From positions 4,030,001 through 4,094,000 of the forward strand of contig NC_085924.1 in the NCBI RefSeq assembly GCF_035222485.1: 64,000 nt of DNA, read 5' to 3'. The notes below the pieces were generated by a model, which ran no database searches, was not told the origin of the DNA, and saw only the letters and a program-made list of their open reading frames with translations. Shown here in pieces: positions 34,215 to 44,488 of the stretch. The translations under genes were made by a program, and so were the position numbers. Numbering within the stretch: position 1 is the first letter of the stretch; each line of letters begins with the position of its first letter. Source of the DNA: Podospora pseudoanserina (Eukaryota > Ascomycota > Sordariomycetes > Sordariales > Podosporaceae).

Positions 34215-35352
34215 ATGAGCTTTATACCAATCAAAGGCCGTAAGGCGAGGGTCCTCGTCTTTGGATCTGGCGGCGTGGGTACAATGGCAGCATACGCACT
34301 CGAAAAAGGCGGCATGGCAGAGGTGACGACAGTCTTGCGTTCCAACTTTAAGGCCGTCACGGAGTCGGGATTCAAGATCAACTCCATCGACCACGGCCTT
34401 GACATAAGCTGGAGTCCTACTCACAGTGAGTTGCATGGCCCCCACGGAACATGCTGAGCCTTGCTAACCAGCAAACGCAGTCCGAAACGCCAAAGATGAG
34501 AGACATTGCAGCGATAATGCCTCTCAGCCATACGACTTCATCGTCGTCGCTACCAAGAACCTTGCCGATATCACACCCGGCGTAGCCTCTCTCATCGACC
34601 GCGATGTCATATCAGACACGACAGCAATTGTCCTCCTCCAGAACGGTCTCAACATCGAGCGCCCTATTGTCGACGCTTTTCCCTACAACCCGGTCATATC
34701 TGGAGTCCCTTACATCGGTGCCATCGAGAGCCCCCCAGGCACAATTAACCATGTCAACCACGACGAACTCATCATCAGCCCTTTCCGCAATGACAATATC
34801 CCATGCAAGCTATCCGAGGATGCGGCCATGAATTTTCAGGAAATCTATGGATCATGTCCGAACGTGACCTGCATCTATGAACGTAGCGTGGAAAAGGCTA
34901 GATGGAGGAAGCTGCTTTACAACGCCTCTTACAACACAATTGCTGCCATCCTGGGCATGGACACATCCCGCATGCGTGCTTCAGAGTTCATCATCGACGA
35001 CTTGGTGCGGCCGGCCATGAAGGAAATCCAAGCCACTGCCCGGCAAGTATCTGGGGTCCACCTCACGGATGACCTAATCGAGACAGTCATACGCCAGGAC
35101 AACTACAAGGCCTTCTTCCGACCGAGCATGTTGCAAGATATTGACAAAGGCAAGCACATTGAGGTGGAGAACATCATCGGAGAGCCAGTCCGCGAAGCCG
35201 AAAAGGCAGGTGTCGAAACACCCACCCTCAGGGTCATTTACAGTCTTCTCAAAGCCTTGCAGTTCAAGATCAAGATTGTTGAGGGCCTCGTGGAAGTGCC
35301 AACGAGCGGTGAGAAACTCAAGTATGGAACATCAAGGACACGGGGAGGGTAG
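34215..35352 (+). CDS. 2-Dehydropantoate 2-reductase (ketopantoate reductase) family
   Basis: Two exons (34215-34425, 34481-35352), 360 aa, intron GTGAGT...GCTAAC...GCAG. The N-terminal Rossmann motif is VLVFGSGGVG (Gly17, 19, 20, 22), which binds NADPH. It is followed by DFIVVATKN and VLLQNGLNIE in the expected places, and the C-terminal helical domain has KARWRKLLYNASYNTIAAILG with the conserved Lys and Asn. The family reduces ketopantoate to pantoate on the way to coenzyme A. Fungi often carry several paralogues with unknown alpha-keto acid substrates, so the true substrate is uncertain. There is no targeting signal at the N-terminus (MSFIPIKGRKAR), so it is probably cytosolic. The next gene starts 170 bp downstream on the same strand. 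Confidence 0.9.
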
Positions 35353-35522
35353 AGGTGGAGGTGTTCAGGTTGAGGGTTGGGGTTATTTGCGATGAAGCTC
35401 TCTGACCCCTGCCTCACAAGCGGTGGGGTTGACGCTAGCGGTGAGAAGTGGAAGACGCGTTTTGAGCGCGTCGTGAGTTCCACTCTTGAATGTTTCGGAA
35501 TCATGCCCAAAGAACAGAGACA

Positions 35523-37067
35523 ATGAATATCGCTAATCTTATCAATCCCGTTGATGAAACGCCGGCCTGGGAGCCGAAATGTGAGCTGAAGTCGGAGCCG
35601 AATGCAACCCCTCCTGCGGTTACACCAGCAGTAGATCCTGCAGCACCACCACCACCACCACCACCACCACCACCACCAACAGCACCAACAGCACCCACCG
35701 TCGCCCCCACCACCGCGGAACCAGAACCAGACCCAAAGCCAGCAGAAACCGAATCAACCAACACAAAAAGAAAGACACCTCCTTCCTCCACGCAGCCAAA
35801 AGCAACCCCCAAACGCGCCAAAACACCTGGCGATCTCTCGAGAGAATGGCAGAGGCAATATTTTCAGGGTGCTCCCCTGTCCGAGTTCAAGGGGATAACA
35901 TCTGGTGAGCTGTTGTTGGGAACAACGGGATATGTTGCCTCGCAAGCACCCATCCAAGGGCAGATGATGATCGAGATTATCGCTGCGGCACCTGACCAAC
36001 CGCTTGGTGGTGCGGTTAGGCTGAAGGCCTTGCCGGAGGGGGTCCGGCCTGGAGAGGAAGAGATGATGGGGGAGTTGGGACAGGCGCAGGATGTATTTTT
36101 GTTTCCGCTGAGACATGTTGGTATGTTCTTTTCACTATGCCGTTGTCTTGTTTGGTAAGATGTTGACGAGGTGCACAGAGGACATCATCATCACACGCGG
36201 TAAAGCCCTACAGAGAGAAGCATGGAATATCCTGATTGTTCCATCGCAGGCGGTTGGGGCACAGCCATTAAGGTGGTCTCTTCCCGAGATTGTCTCGTTT
36301 AGTTGGACGGGCAACTTGATGGGGAGGGAGAAGGCCAACTTGAGGCTAGGTGGGAGGGCGGCGAAGACTGTTGAGGAGGCAAGTAAAGATAAGAAGGTGC
36401 TCAATGCTTTGTTGTGTGTGGATGTTCTGGAGGAGGCGCTGAATGAGGCCTTGGAGCCGTACCGGAAGAGGGTGCAGAAGGTGGACTTGATTGATGAGTT
36501 TACCAAGTCTTTGAGGGCGGATGTTCAGGCTACGTTAAGTTCTGCTCCAGAGCTAAAGGGGAAGCCCTGTGGTATGATGATTTCTTGTTGCGTCAGACGA
36601 TGAGTGAGATGACTGACAGAACTACCTTAGGCAACATCCATGTTTACCCGGCCGGAATCCTTTTCAAATCCAAGTCCAGGATTCTGTACATGCCCTTCCG
36701 TAACATTGAATGCGTCACATTGACAGTAGCGTTCTGCCTGAACCAAAAACAGCTAGCAGGTCTGTCCATGGGTGTGCAAGTCAAGAAGGGACAGCGAGAG
36801 CTCGAGGCTGATGAGGCTGAGGCGAAGCGTTGGGAGCGCGAAACTGTTGGCATTTACTTCAAGAAGATTGAACTGAGGTGTGTCCGAACGCTGAAGCGAT
36901 GGCTTGAGGAGGCGGGAGTTCGCAAGTTGGAGCTAGAGAAGGAGTCATACTACGACTATGCAAAGGGTTCGATCACGGGGGAATGTGTACCGTATGTCCT
37001 GCCACCCCCTACTGCTAAGCCTTCGCCTCCAGGTGGTGCGCGAGAGGTGGCCAAGGAGCAATCATGA
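35523..37067 (+). CDS. Probable nuclear protein with PH-like (Rtt106/Pob3-type) domain and poly-Pro linker
   Basis: Three exons (35523-36120, 36179-36571, 36631-37067), 475 aa; introns GTATGT...CACAG and GTATGA...CTGAC...TTAG keep frame. The start MNIANLINPVDE was chosen over the ATG at 35490 because of its better context and conserved look. An acidic/Pro-rich N-terminal third has an 11-residue Pro run encoded by CCA/CAC repeats and a basic patch (TKRKTPPSS, TPKRAKTPG) that may be a nuclear signal. The remainder looks folded: LRHVEDIIITRGKALQ, then LPEIVSFSWTG, then GNIHVYPAGILFKSKSRILYMPFRNIECVTLT. The last segment resembles the double PH-like module of histone chaperones such as Rtt106 and Pob3. 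The similarity is from memory and modest, and function is not shown. It ends 21 bp before the stop codon of the convergent HET gene. Confidence 0.65.
35640..35682 (+). repeat. CAC trinucleotide repeat coding poly-proline
   Basis: About 12 CAC/CCA units in frame, coding a run of Pro; such runs often vary in length between strains. Confidence 0.8.
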
Positions 37068-37088
37068 AGATCCAGGACAGATTATCAG

Positions 37089-39265
37089 CTAGACTAGGAC
37101 GATATCTCGCGATGGCTCAGTGCTTAGTCTGTCAAGCTCGCCAAGCCCATGAAAATATGCGCCCCCAACTAGCACATAACTTCCATCGCCTTTCCCACTG
37201 TCCCGGACGATCAACGCAGTAGCATTGCCATCCAGCACGACCACTTGATCACCAACAATAACCTTCTCGGGGGCTATCCCACAAAACCCTTCTTCAGTTA
37301 TGCAAAACCGCGTCCCCGCTGTCGCCCTGTTCGATCTGTCCTTGAAGAAGCAGAATGCCCGAAACGGCTCCACACGCGGCATAATAACTGTCTCTCCTCC
37401 CTTCAGCTTATCCCTCATGGGCAACGCTCTGGAGAGGGACGAGAGTTGGCCGAGGAACGCCTCGAAGCCCTTCTTCAGACGCGGCAAGTCGTCCGTGTCG
37501 AAAGCCAGCGACCTTTTCCGAATGAACAGCTCAAAAACTATTTCCATTGGATTTACTTCTGGCAAAGTATCCCTAATCATAATGGTTGCCTTGACAGTAG
37601 CGACAATCCAGTCCATCCAGTCCTGTGAAGGGGAAACTGGAAACATTCGCTCGCTGGTTGCTTTGATCGTATCCACTACAACACCTCGTGCACAGAGTTT
37701 GGTATCGTCGAGGACACGCATACTGGCTGTTCGTGCAGGTCCTGCTTGAGCTGTGAAGACCATGCGTGCTCCTGGGTTAACTGAAGGCGATGTGTCGGCC
37801 CAGTTCTGTTGGATTGTGGTCAGCTTCAACCCAGCAAAGCACAATATGCAAGATATATATGATGTCTCTCACCGGAACCCATGTGGGCAATTCAGGATCC
37901 CGGTCCGCAGAACCAGATATCCCAGAGCAGCGAAGCAGTTCTTCAGCGTACCCTTTCTCAATCAACAAGCGGGCAAACCTCGTGAAGACCTTGATATGGG
38001 TCTCACTCGGCTCGTAGCTAACATGTCCCATATACTCTTGCCCATCTTTTGCCAACCCGATCAACGCATACACCTTATCGCGGAGATCTGTCGCCATGAA
38101 GAATTGGCCGGCCAGAACGATGAGCTCGGCCAAAGTAGCCGGGCACTTCTTCCATATCACCCTCTTCTCAAACATCAGCCAGGCCCGCTTCAGCCCTCTG
38201 TGGGGCTGACCACTGTCAGCCAATTCCTCCCCTTGACGCTGCATGTATGCGCGGTTGTCAACTTCGCTATACTCCCTGATAGCGTAGCATGCAACGATAA
38301 CAGCACTTGCATCCAAACGCGCATCCCCAAAATGGAACCTGACCTTCTTGGCGGAGAGGAACTCTTGCAGAATCCAAATCCTCTGAAAGTACGGAGATGC
38401 AAAAAACCGGCGCCATGACACCCAGAAAGGGCTATCGACGGTCGGCAGTCCATATCTTTCAAGGAACTTGGTAGGGCCTGGGTCGGCAAGGCCGAGTTGT
38501 TGGAGTTGCAGTTCCAGGTCGTCTGTTTGGGGAACGACCTTAAAAGTATGGTCCTCGCCATCCTCCCCATCCTCGCCATCCTCGCCATCCTCGCCATCCT
38601 CGCCATCCTCGCCATCCTCATCATCCTCATCATCCTGACTATCCTCCCCCTCCATCTCCGCCCTCAACAACCTCTCCGCCCTGCAAACCCTCCCCACCAA
38701 CTCCACCACCCTCCCCCATCCCCTTTTCTAGCAGCACAAACGCAACCACCCTCTTCGCCTGCTCATAAACCCTCCTCATCAACCCAATCTGCACCCTCTT
38801 CTCCTCGCAATCACTTTGGTCAATACACAACGCGTCAACCCACAACCTTTTCCCCGCATGCAACTTCCTCACCGCCCTCAAAGCAGCGTATAAGTTCCTC
38901 GTGACCGGGACTTGTCGCCCGTCTAGATTTATGTAGACTGGATCTGACGGGTCACCCCAGACGTAGGAGAGGGCGGAGTACCGCTGGAAGGGGTGCATTT
39001 TTCTGGGTTGAGTTGGGGTGGTGTCGGTCCAGACGATGAACTCGTTGGGTTTCCCGGGGAGGGGGGGGCTTGTGTACATGACTGAGAGGGATTTGATAGG
39101 GCGGGGGCTGGTTTCTGGGAAGAGGTTGTGGTCGGAGTTTAGGTCAGAGGGGAGGAGGTAGCAGTTGATTTCGGGGGAGGAGGGAAGGGCGGGGGCGAGG
39201 ACGAGGATGCGGATTGAGGTTGGGGTTGGGAGGGGGGTGTAGGTTGCGGTGGTTGCGTCTGTCAT
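37089..39265 (-). CDS. HET-domain (heterokaryon incompatibility) protein, frameshifted
   Basis: Start MTDATTATYT at 39265; stop TAG at 37089. The HET domain (from about residue 96) has FQRYSALSYVWGDP, then LWVDALCIDQSD and QIGLMRRVYEQAKRVVAFV, the three classic blocks. After this the frame closes. It reopens in the next frame as RVVELVGRVCRAERLL if one G is removed from the five-G run (plus-strand C run 38713-38717). The rest continues with SPFWVSWRRFFASPYFQRIWILQEF, a typical HET C-terminal block. An intron at 37806-37872 (GTGAGA...CAACAG) joins to NWADTSPS. Corrected length would be about 702 aa. An acidic GED repeat follows the shift. HET proteins trigger cell death when unlike mycelia fuse. 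Whether the shift is a natural null allele or a base-calling error in the run cannot be told here. Confidence 0.85.
38553..38618 (-). repeat. 9 bp minisatellite coding Gly-Glu-Asp repeats
   Basis: About seven copies of a 9-base unit (plus-strand CTCGCCATC) inside the HET gene, coding repeated GED triplets after DDEDDED. It is in frame, so unit number could vary without breaking the gene. Confidence 0.85.
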
Positions 39266-40715
39266 TTTGAAGGAGCTCGTTGAAAGTAGGCGCGCTGGAT
39301 GAGAAAACTCAGTAGGTAGCCTGTGATCGTTGAGGGTGATGTTGACGAGAAGGTGTATGAGTTGAGGGCGCGGATATGATGAGAATGTATTACAGCACAA
39401 GGTGTTATCCGGCTGGCTGGTGCCTGATTGTGGAACAACTGCCCCCTGTTATTGTGTCAAGGCAGTAGTTGTGTTTGGCTTTCTTTTCGGCATAGAAAGA
39501 AATGACTGGTATGCTATGGTTCCTACTAGGCATGATCCTTAACTGTAAGACTCCTTACTTGCAGCCTTGTAAACAGAGCGAATTGCAAAAAAGTAGAATA
39601 GCTCCAAACAAATCTGGCGGGTATTGCCGCTGTCCCAGTGGGTGGTGCGGCGCGGCTCCTGTCGCGTCAACCTGTCGCCGAGTTTAGCCCATCTTCGGCG
39701 CTCCTCGGCTGGTGTTTGGCTCTGCATATAGCAGAGATCATCACCACATCACAAAAGGCCGGCCCAATAACACGAACCTCACATCTACACCGTCCTTTAT
39801 TTGCATTAAGATGGTCCGGTTCAAGCCTGTGTAACCACCAGCACGAACACAAGTTCAGCGCACTTGAATATTGAACTCCAGCCCGCCAACAGCATTGTAA
39901 TACCATCAGGAGAAACTCCGATAGTATGACGGGTTTAAACTTTTAACTCCCTGCTTATTTCCCGTCGTCATGGGCCACTTTCCATCCGAGACGGAGGCCG
40001 TGGCAACTGGAGTCGCACACGCCACGAGTTTTGTATGGATATTGGTGTTATAGTGGTGACCTGACGCTGACATACAACTCCCTATCTTGGGTATTGCTCG
40101 CCTCATGTCTCATATCGTTTTCCTATTGCTGACACGCCAGGTCCTTGTGCTAGGTACAACGCTCTAAATCGGCTCCGGGAGAGCAAAGTTGGGGGCCAGA
40201 TTTGACTGCTACTGTGGCTTTTCTCCCACTTGCGCTCCAATCCCACGCCGTGTTACACATGCCGAAATGTGATTGGCAGAGAATACCAAAATTGAAAAAA
40301 CCGGTGGATTATATTTATTCTTTATGGAGACACGCTCTCCCCCTGCTAGATACGGACTTGTGTCTCGACGCTGAGTTTAAGGTGTGAGAAGGGCTGTAAA
40401 GTCAGCGTTTGGGACAGGAGTTCAATTCAGCGAATAATCTTCAGTGGCCTCAAGGTTCTTGATGAAGACCCTTCTGACTTTTGGCTGTCTAGTGAGTTTA
40501 TTTATACCTAGCTCTCATCAAGTGCATAATATTTGTGTAAGTGGTGTTGGTAGTGTTGTTGGTCGGGGTCAACAGGTAGTTGGTCTTTGCAGTGTAAAAT
40601 CAGACGGAGAAAATCCCTGAGGGATGTTCCTTAGATGTTTGTGAGATGTAAGGGTATCGTCCTTGCAGACACTCCTGCGACTTGATCAGACCCGAGAGAT
40701 GTCTCCAAAGTTGAG

Positions 40716-40723
40716 TATAAAAG
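40716..40723 (+). promoter_or_regulatory. TATA box of the Cys-rich small protein gene
   Basis: TATAAAAG in the context GAGTATAAAAGGGGG, about 220 bp before the ATG and about 50 bp before a CAA-rich leader, which suits a strongly transcribed gene. Confidence 0.65.
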
Positions 40724-40766
40724 GGGGCCACTCTTCCCATCTCAAACCATCAGATAACCTCCAGCA

Positions 40767-40802
40767 GCCACAACAACAATAACAACAACAACAACAACAA
40801 CA
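40767..40802 (+). repeat. CAA trinucleotide repeat in the 5' leader
   Basis: About eleven CAA/CAATAA-type units; unstructured A/C-rich leaders of this kind are common in well-translated fungal mRNAs. Confidence 0.75.
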
Positions 40803-40943
40803 GTCAAGCTTCTGAAGCATCTTGGCTCATCTTCAACTCCTCAGCTGCGCTCCCGCCGTCCGGCCCAGAAACCTGATCCTCTCCAGGTCTCATTCCTCAC
40901 CGAAACCATACATCCTCCTACATATCTCATCCTCTTCGCCGCC

Positions 40944-41469
40944 ATGGTGTCTAGCTTCACCGTCCCTAGCGATCAACCGGACGGTGTCTACGGCGTCAGC
41001 TGCGCCGAAAACGGCACCGAGACCCACACCCTTCTCGCTCGAGCCATGAGCGAGGAAGAGTTTGCCCAACTCACCGCTCGCAACGCACACGAGGAGCTCA
41101 CCAAGCCTCCATCCCGCATCGTCTGTCGCCAGTCGAACGCCACTTACTGCGGAAGCTCCCAGCAGAACCGGGACCCCGGCTCGACCGACAAAGCCGTGGG
41201 GGCTCTCAAAAATCGGTGCAAGCCGGGCGCCATCAACAGCGGCCTGAACTTCTACTCCAAGTGTGGATCAACAGTCGCCCTACATCTGCAACTACGGCAG
41301 CAATGCTTGGCTCTGCACCCGAGACGACCTCACCAGGGATTACGCCCACAATACTTCAATCTGTGGTCGGTATAAGTCGGGGTGGCGGGTGAGATGGCCA
41401 CAAGGAAACACCGGGGCTCAGACCGGTTACGGGACCGTCAATGCCAAATTTTGCGGCCCGGGGGTCTAG
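40944..41469 (+). CDS. Small Cys-rich protein of a fungal secreted family, frameshifted and without clear signal peptide
   Basis: The frame from the ATG at 40944 gives PSDQPDGVYGVSCAENGTETHT, CRQSNATYCGSSQQ and CKPGAINSGLNFYSKCGSTVA, then loses its pattern. From about 41281 another frame gives YICNYGSNAWLC, CGRYKSGWRVRW and NAKFCGPGV with stop at 41467-41469. Removing one C of CCC at 41278-41280 joins them into 174 residues with evenly spread Cys. This matches a widespread family of small secreted fungal proteins (pattern LxFYS...VA(F/Y)xCNY...CG.Y...FC). An intron is unlikely because any candidate is only about 14 bp. The ATG gives no signal peptide, yet codons directly upstream in frame read TYLILFAA, a hydrophobic stretch without its own ATG. 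The start may have been lost or lie in an undetected exon. Function is unknown; extracellular location is inferred from the family. Confidence 0.65.
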
Positions 41470-42311
41470 GCCAATGTGGTACTCATCCGCTCGAAACGAA
41501 ACCTCGAAGTTTTGGTCCACCTTTGTTTGTCATGAAGGATCTTTCCTTCGTTCGCTAGTTTAATTTGCTCTTGGGTTCATGGTTGTTTTCTTTGGCTCGG
41601 TTCACAGGATATAAGGACGTTTTGGTGTCATCACATTTGCCTCTACCCCTATTCAACGCCTCTGCTCGTGGCTTTGACAAGGGTTGTTCCCGCGCCCATA
41701 CTCGTCCGCTAGGTAGCTTTTGCTCCGCCTATAGCAATGCCAATCTTTATATGCCTAATCTTTCTACCTGTCACGTTGGTGATTGAGTGCTATTTTCATT
41801 TCCCCCCAGCGATTCACTGGTCTGTCTCGACATTAGTTTAAATACAAGATACATTGACTGTGGTTGCCCACAGAAGGCAGGGGCTTCGCTCCTGCCCTCG
41901 TGGTCCTCCACCTATATCTCCGAGAAAGGAGGAAATACTCTAGATATAAGAATGGGCCAATAAACATCCACAGAACTCTTAGTTGCTAAGGATCCTACAT
42001 TACGATCATTTAGTTACAGTAAGTAGAGTAACCTCCAGCCATGCTTTTCACCATGACTTTACGGAGCTTTCGCTCCAACAATACCAGCAAGAATTTTGAT
42101 GGGCCCGTCAACCTTGGCCTCCCACAATAATCACCTGTACGACTGTTGAACACTGTGCTCACACAGTAGAATCGAGATTAAAGGTCTTGATTCAGGTGGC
42201 CTTTGTGAAATGGTATTTGAAGGATGCTTCATGAACTCGACAAGGGCCTGCACATTGGTTCTACTTGCCCATCCGACCCTACAGCAAAGTCTAGACTCTA
42301 GCCTTGACCTC
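41470..42311. other. Intergenic, no gene seen
   Basis: Convergent 3' flanks of the Cys-rich gene (plus) and the RBR ligase gene (minus). Open frames are short (up to 73 residues) and have no recognisable content. Confidence 0.5.
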
Positions 42312-43713
42312 TCACAAACGATTGAACCGGCATCGTCGGCAAGCCATGATCCTGCACTGCCGACACTCATAGATGAAAATCGGAAGCTCATTGTGGCACT
42401 CGTCGCACTCCTGAGGGCCTCGGCGTGACTTCCATCTCTCGTGTCGACACTCGTGGTTGATAATCTGGTTCTGCCTCTCTTGCTCGACTAGGTTGGCTCG
42501 CTGCCAGTCTGGAAGCTGGGCGGCTCCGGCGTTGCGACCCACAATAACGTTTGCCCGATCAAGGAGGCGGTTTTCCTCCCACTGAGGACAACTGCAGTTT
42601 TTCCAGGGCTCTCCGCAAACGTAGCAAAACTCCGCACCGCAGCGGCAAGCTTTGGAATATCAAAGTCGCAGTCAGTTCATGTCCCTCACGAAAGACTACA
42701 GGAATCCAATTTTGGGAGAAAAACTCACTAATGTGGTAACATCCGTGACCGAGCTCGACAAATCTCAAGCAAGACCGACATTTCTGCCATCCCTCAGCCG
42801 CCGCGAGACGGATGAGCTCTTGCGTGGCAGGGTCCTCTGGGCAATCACTGTTTGCATGAGCCGCCTTCTTGCACACGTCACAGGTTCTGGCGCTGCACCG
42901 TGGGCATGTTGCAATGTTTCCCTTGATAGCCTGCGGTGGGATAAAGGTTGAGCAGGTTGGTAGGTGACAGTAAGTTCGGTTTGGCGTCTCGAGCTCAATC
43001 TTCTTGGCCCGAAACTGTCCAACTAGCGCTGACGGGAGGAGGTGTCGGCAGCCGTCCAGAAGGAGTTGATTTCCGCAGCAGCGAGGCGGAAAAAGCGACT
43101 CGTCCAAAATTGAAGACTGAAATAGGGTCTTTATACAACCGCGGCAGTAATCGTGCCCGCACCCGTTGCTGTTGACCATGTCGAAGGAGAAGAAGGCGTT
43201 ATTGCACGCAACACATTCCTTCTTCTTGTTGTTCTCTCCTGACACTTCCTGTTTTCTGCTCGAAGCCCAGGCAGATGATTCCGCATGTCCACTCGTGCCA
43301 GCACGATCCGGAGAGATCCAAAGCTGTTCCAGCCTTTCAAGCGTTTCGCCGTCGAGGGCAGGCGTTGCTGGCCGTGGAATTGTGCTGCTGTACGAATTTT
43401 TCGTTCCAGACAACTGAAATGCCATCTCCCTGTCACTGGCGGCTCGCTGCTCTTCTGCTTCCAGAGCTCGGATCACAGCGGCGTCTTGTCTCACTGCTTG
43501 CGTAATGCTCTTGCTTATGGCTTCGTCGGCTAGGAGCTGGGAAGTGCGCAGTAATTCATCGCGGTATCCTTCGATGGCGAGGGCGAAGTCGGGTTTTTCT
43601 CCCGCGTGGCCCTTGCCTTTTTGGCTGGCCGTTTCTCCAAGAGCATGAAGGTCGTCGAGTTGCATCTGCACCATGAGACGCAAGGTCTCATGGTCGAGAC
43701 CAGACAGGTCCAT
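42312..43713 (-). CDS. RBR (RING-IBR-RING2) E3 ubiquitin ligase with Cys-rich C-terminal extension
   Basis: Two exons (42729-43713, 42312-42649), 440 aa; intron GTGAGT...AAAG keeps frame. Start MDLSGLDHETLRLMVQMQL at 43713 has a good context (GCGTAATGG); upstream in-frame codons lack ATG. The N-terminal 160 residues are helical and acidic. RING1 (about 165-215) has CVACNN, CGHDYCRGC and PRCCG. IBR (about 235-285) has TYCHLPTCSTF, CPRCSARTCDVCKKAAH and DCPED. RING2 (about 308-350) has CRSCLRFVELGHGCYHITCRC and FCYVCGEPW; the catalytic Cys that takes ubiquitin from the E2 is Cys325 in GHGCYH. After RING2 comes a further segment with HECRHER, CDECHNE, YECRQCRIMACRRCRF, which could bind one or two more zinc ions and is not part of the core RBR module. 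Such fungal RBR genes are numerous and mostly without known substrates. Confidence 0.9.
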
Positions 43714-44488
43714 TACGCCAAAGGTCGGTAGTGTGTTATGGTTGTTGGCAAGAACGGGGTCGCGGCGTGGGGATCTCCAAGAAGAGGATGAGGTCAACTT
43801 GTCAGGGAAGAGTTTTCACCTTTTCATTCGGCCGTGGGGAAAATTGGGCGAACAGCAAACGGAATGTCTGCATGTCTAACGAATCTTCATTGGAGAAACG
43901 GGTAGATGCTGCAGGCCTCAATGTGTTTGATGACTGATGGCTGAACCGGGGCTTAAATGGGTTTTTTGAGTTGGCCGGTGGCCGCCACGCACCACAACAA
44001 ACACTGGAAAAGCTCAACAATGAAAAGTGCTAAAAGTTGAATACGAGATAGGCGCTCTTCGGTACGCCTATCTCACCTGTGTGGCTCAGGTGGCCTGTGT
44101 CGTGTTCGTGCATCTCAAGCCTTGATTGGGACTCATGATGATGAACGACACCATCTTCATGATTGGTCCACGCCAAATTCTGACTTCCAAACGGTAACTC
44201 TTGATACACACAAACCCAAGTCGCACCTTCCCGACTCAAATACAGCAACTTATCTTATATGTGTGATGGGGTGATACCCAGGTTAGGGTTCTTTATCTGG
44301 GGAGGCGTAGGAGGCGGAATAGTTGAACGGAAAGAGCATTTTGTGGGTGGTGGAGGTCGGATAATGCTTAACGGGTATAAGGCATTCAGCAGACCTCCTT
44401 TTGCGAACAACTTTTGGTGGAAACCACGCTCAATTATCCAGCACACGACTACACCCACCTATATAAACCCCCACCACACAATCCCATC
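43714..44488. other. Intergenic, no gene seen
   Basis: Promoter of the RBR gene and 3' flank of the Thr-rich gene, both on the minus strand. Only short random-looking frames. Confidence 0.5.

Larger units (their letters stand above)
39266..40943. other. Intergenic, upstream of HET gene and of the Cys-rich gene
   Basis: Divergent upstream regions. No supported coding frame. The right end has a TATA box and a CAA-repeat leader (separate entries). Confidence 0.5.
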
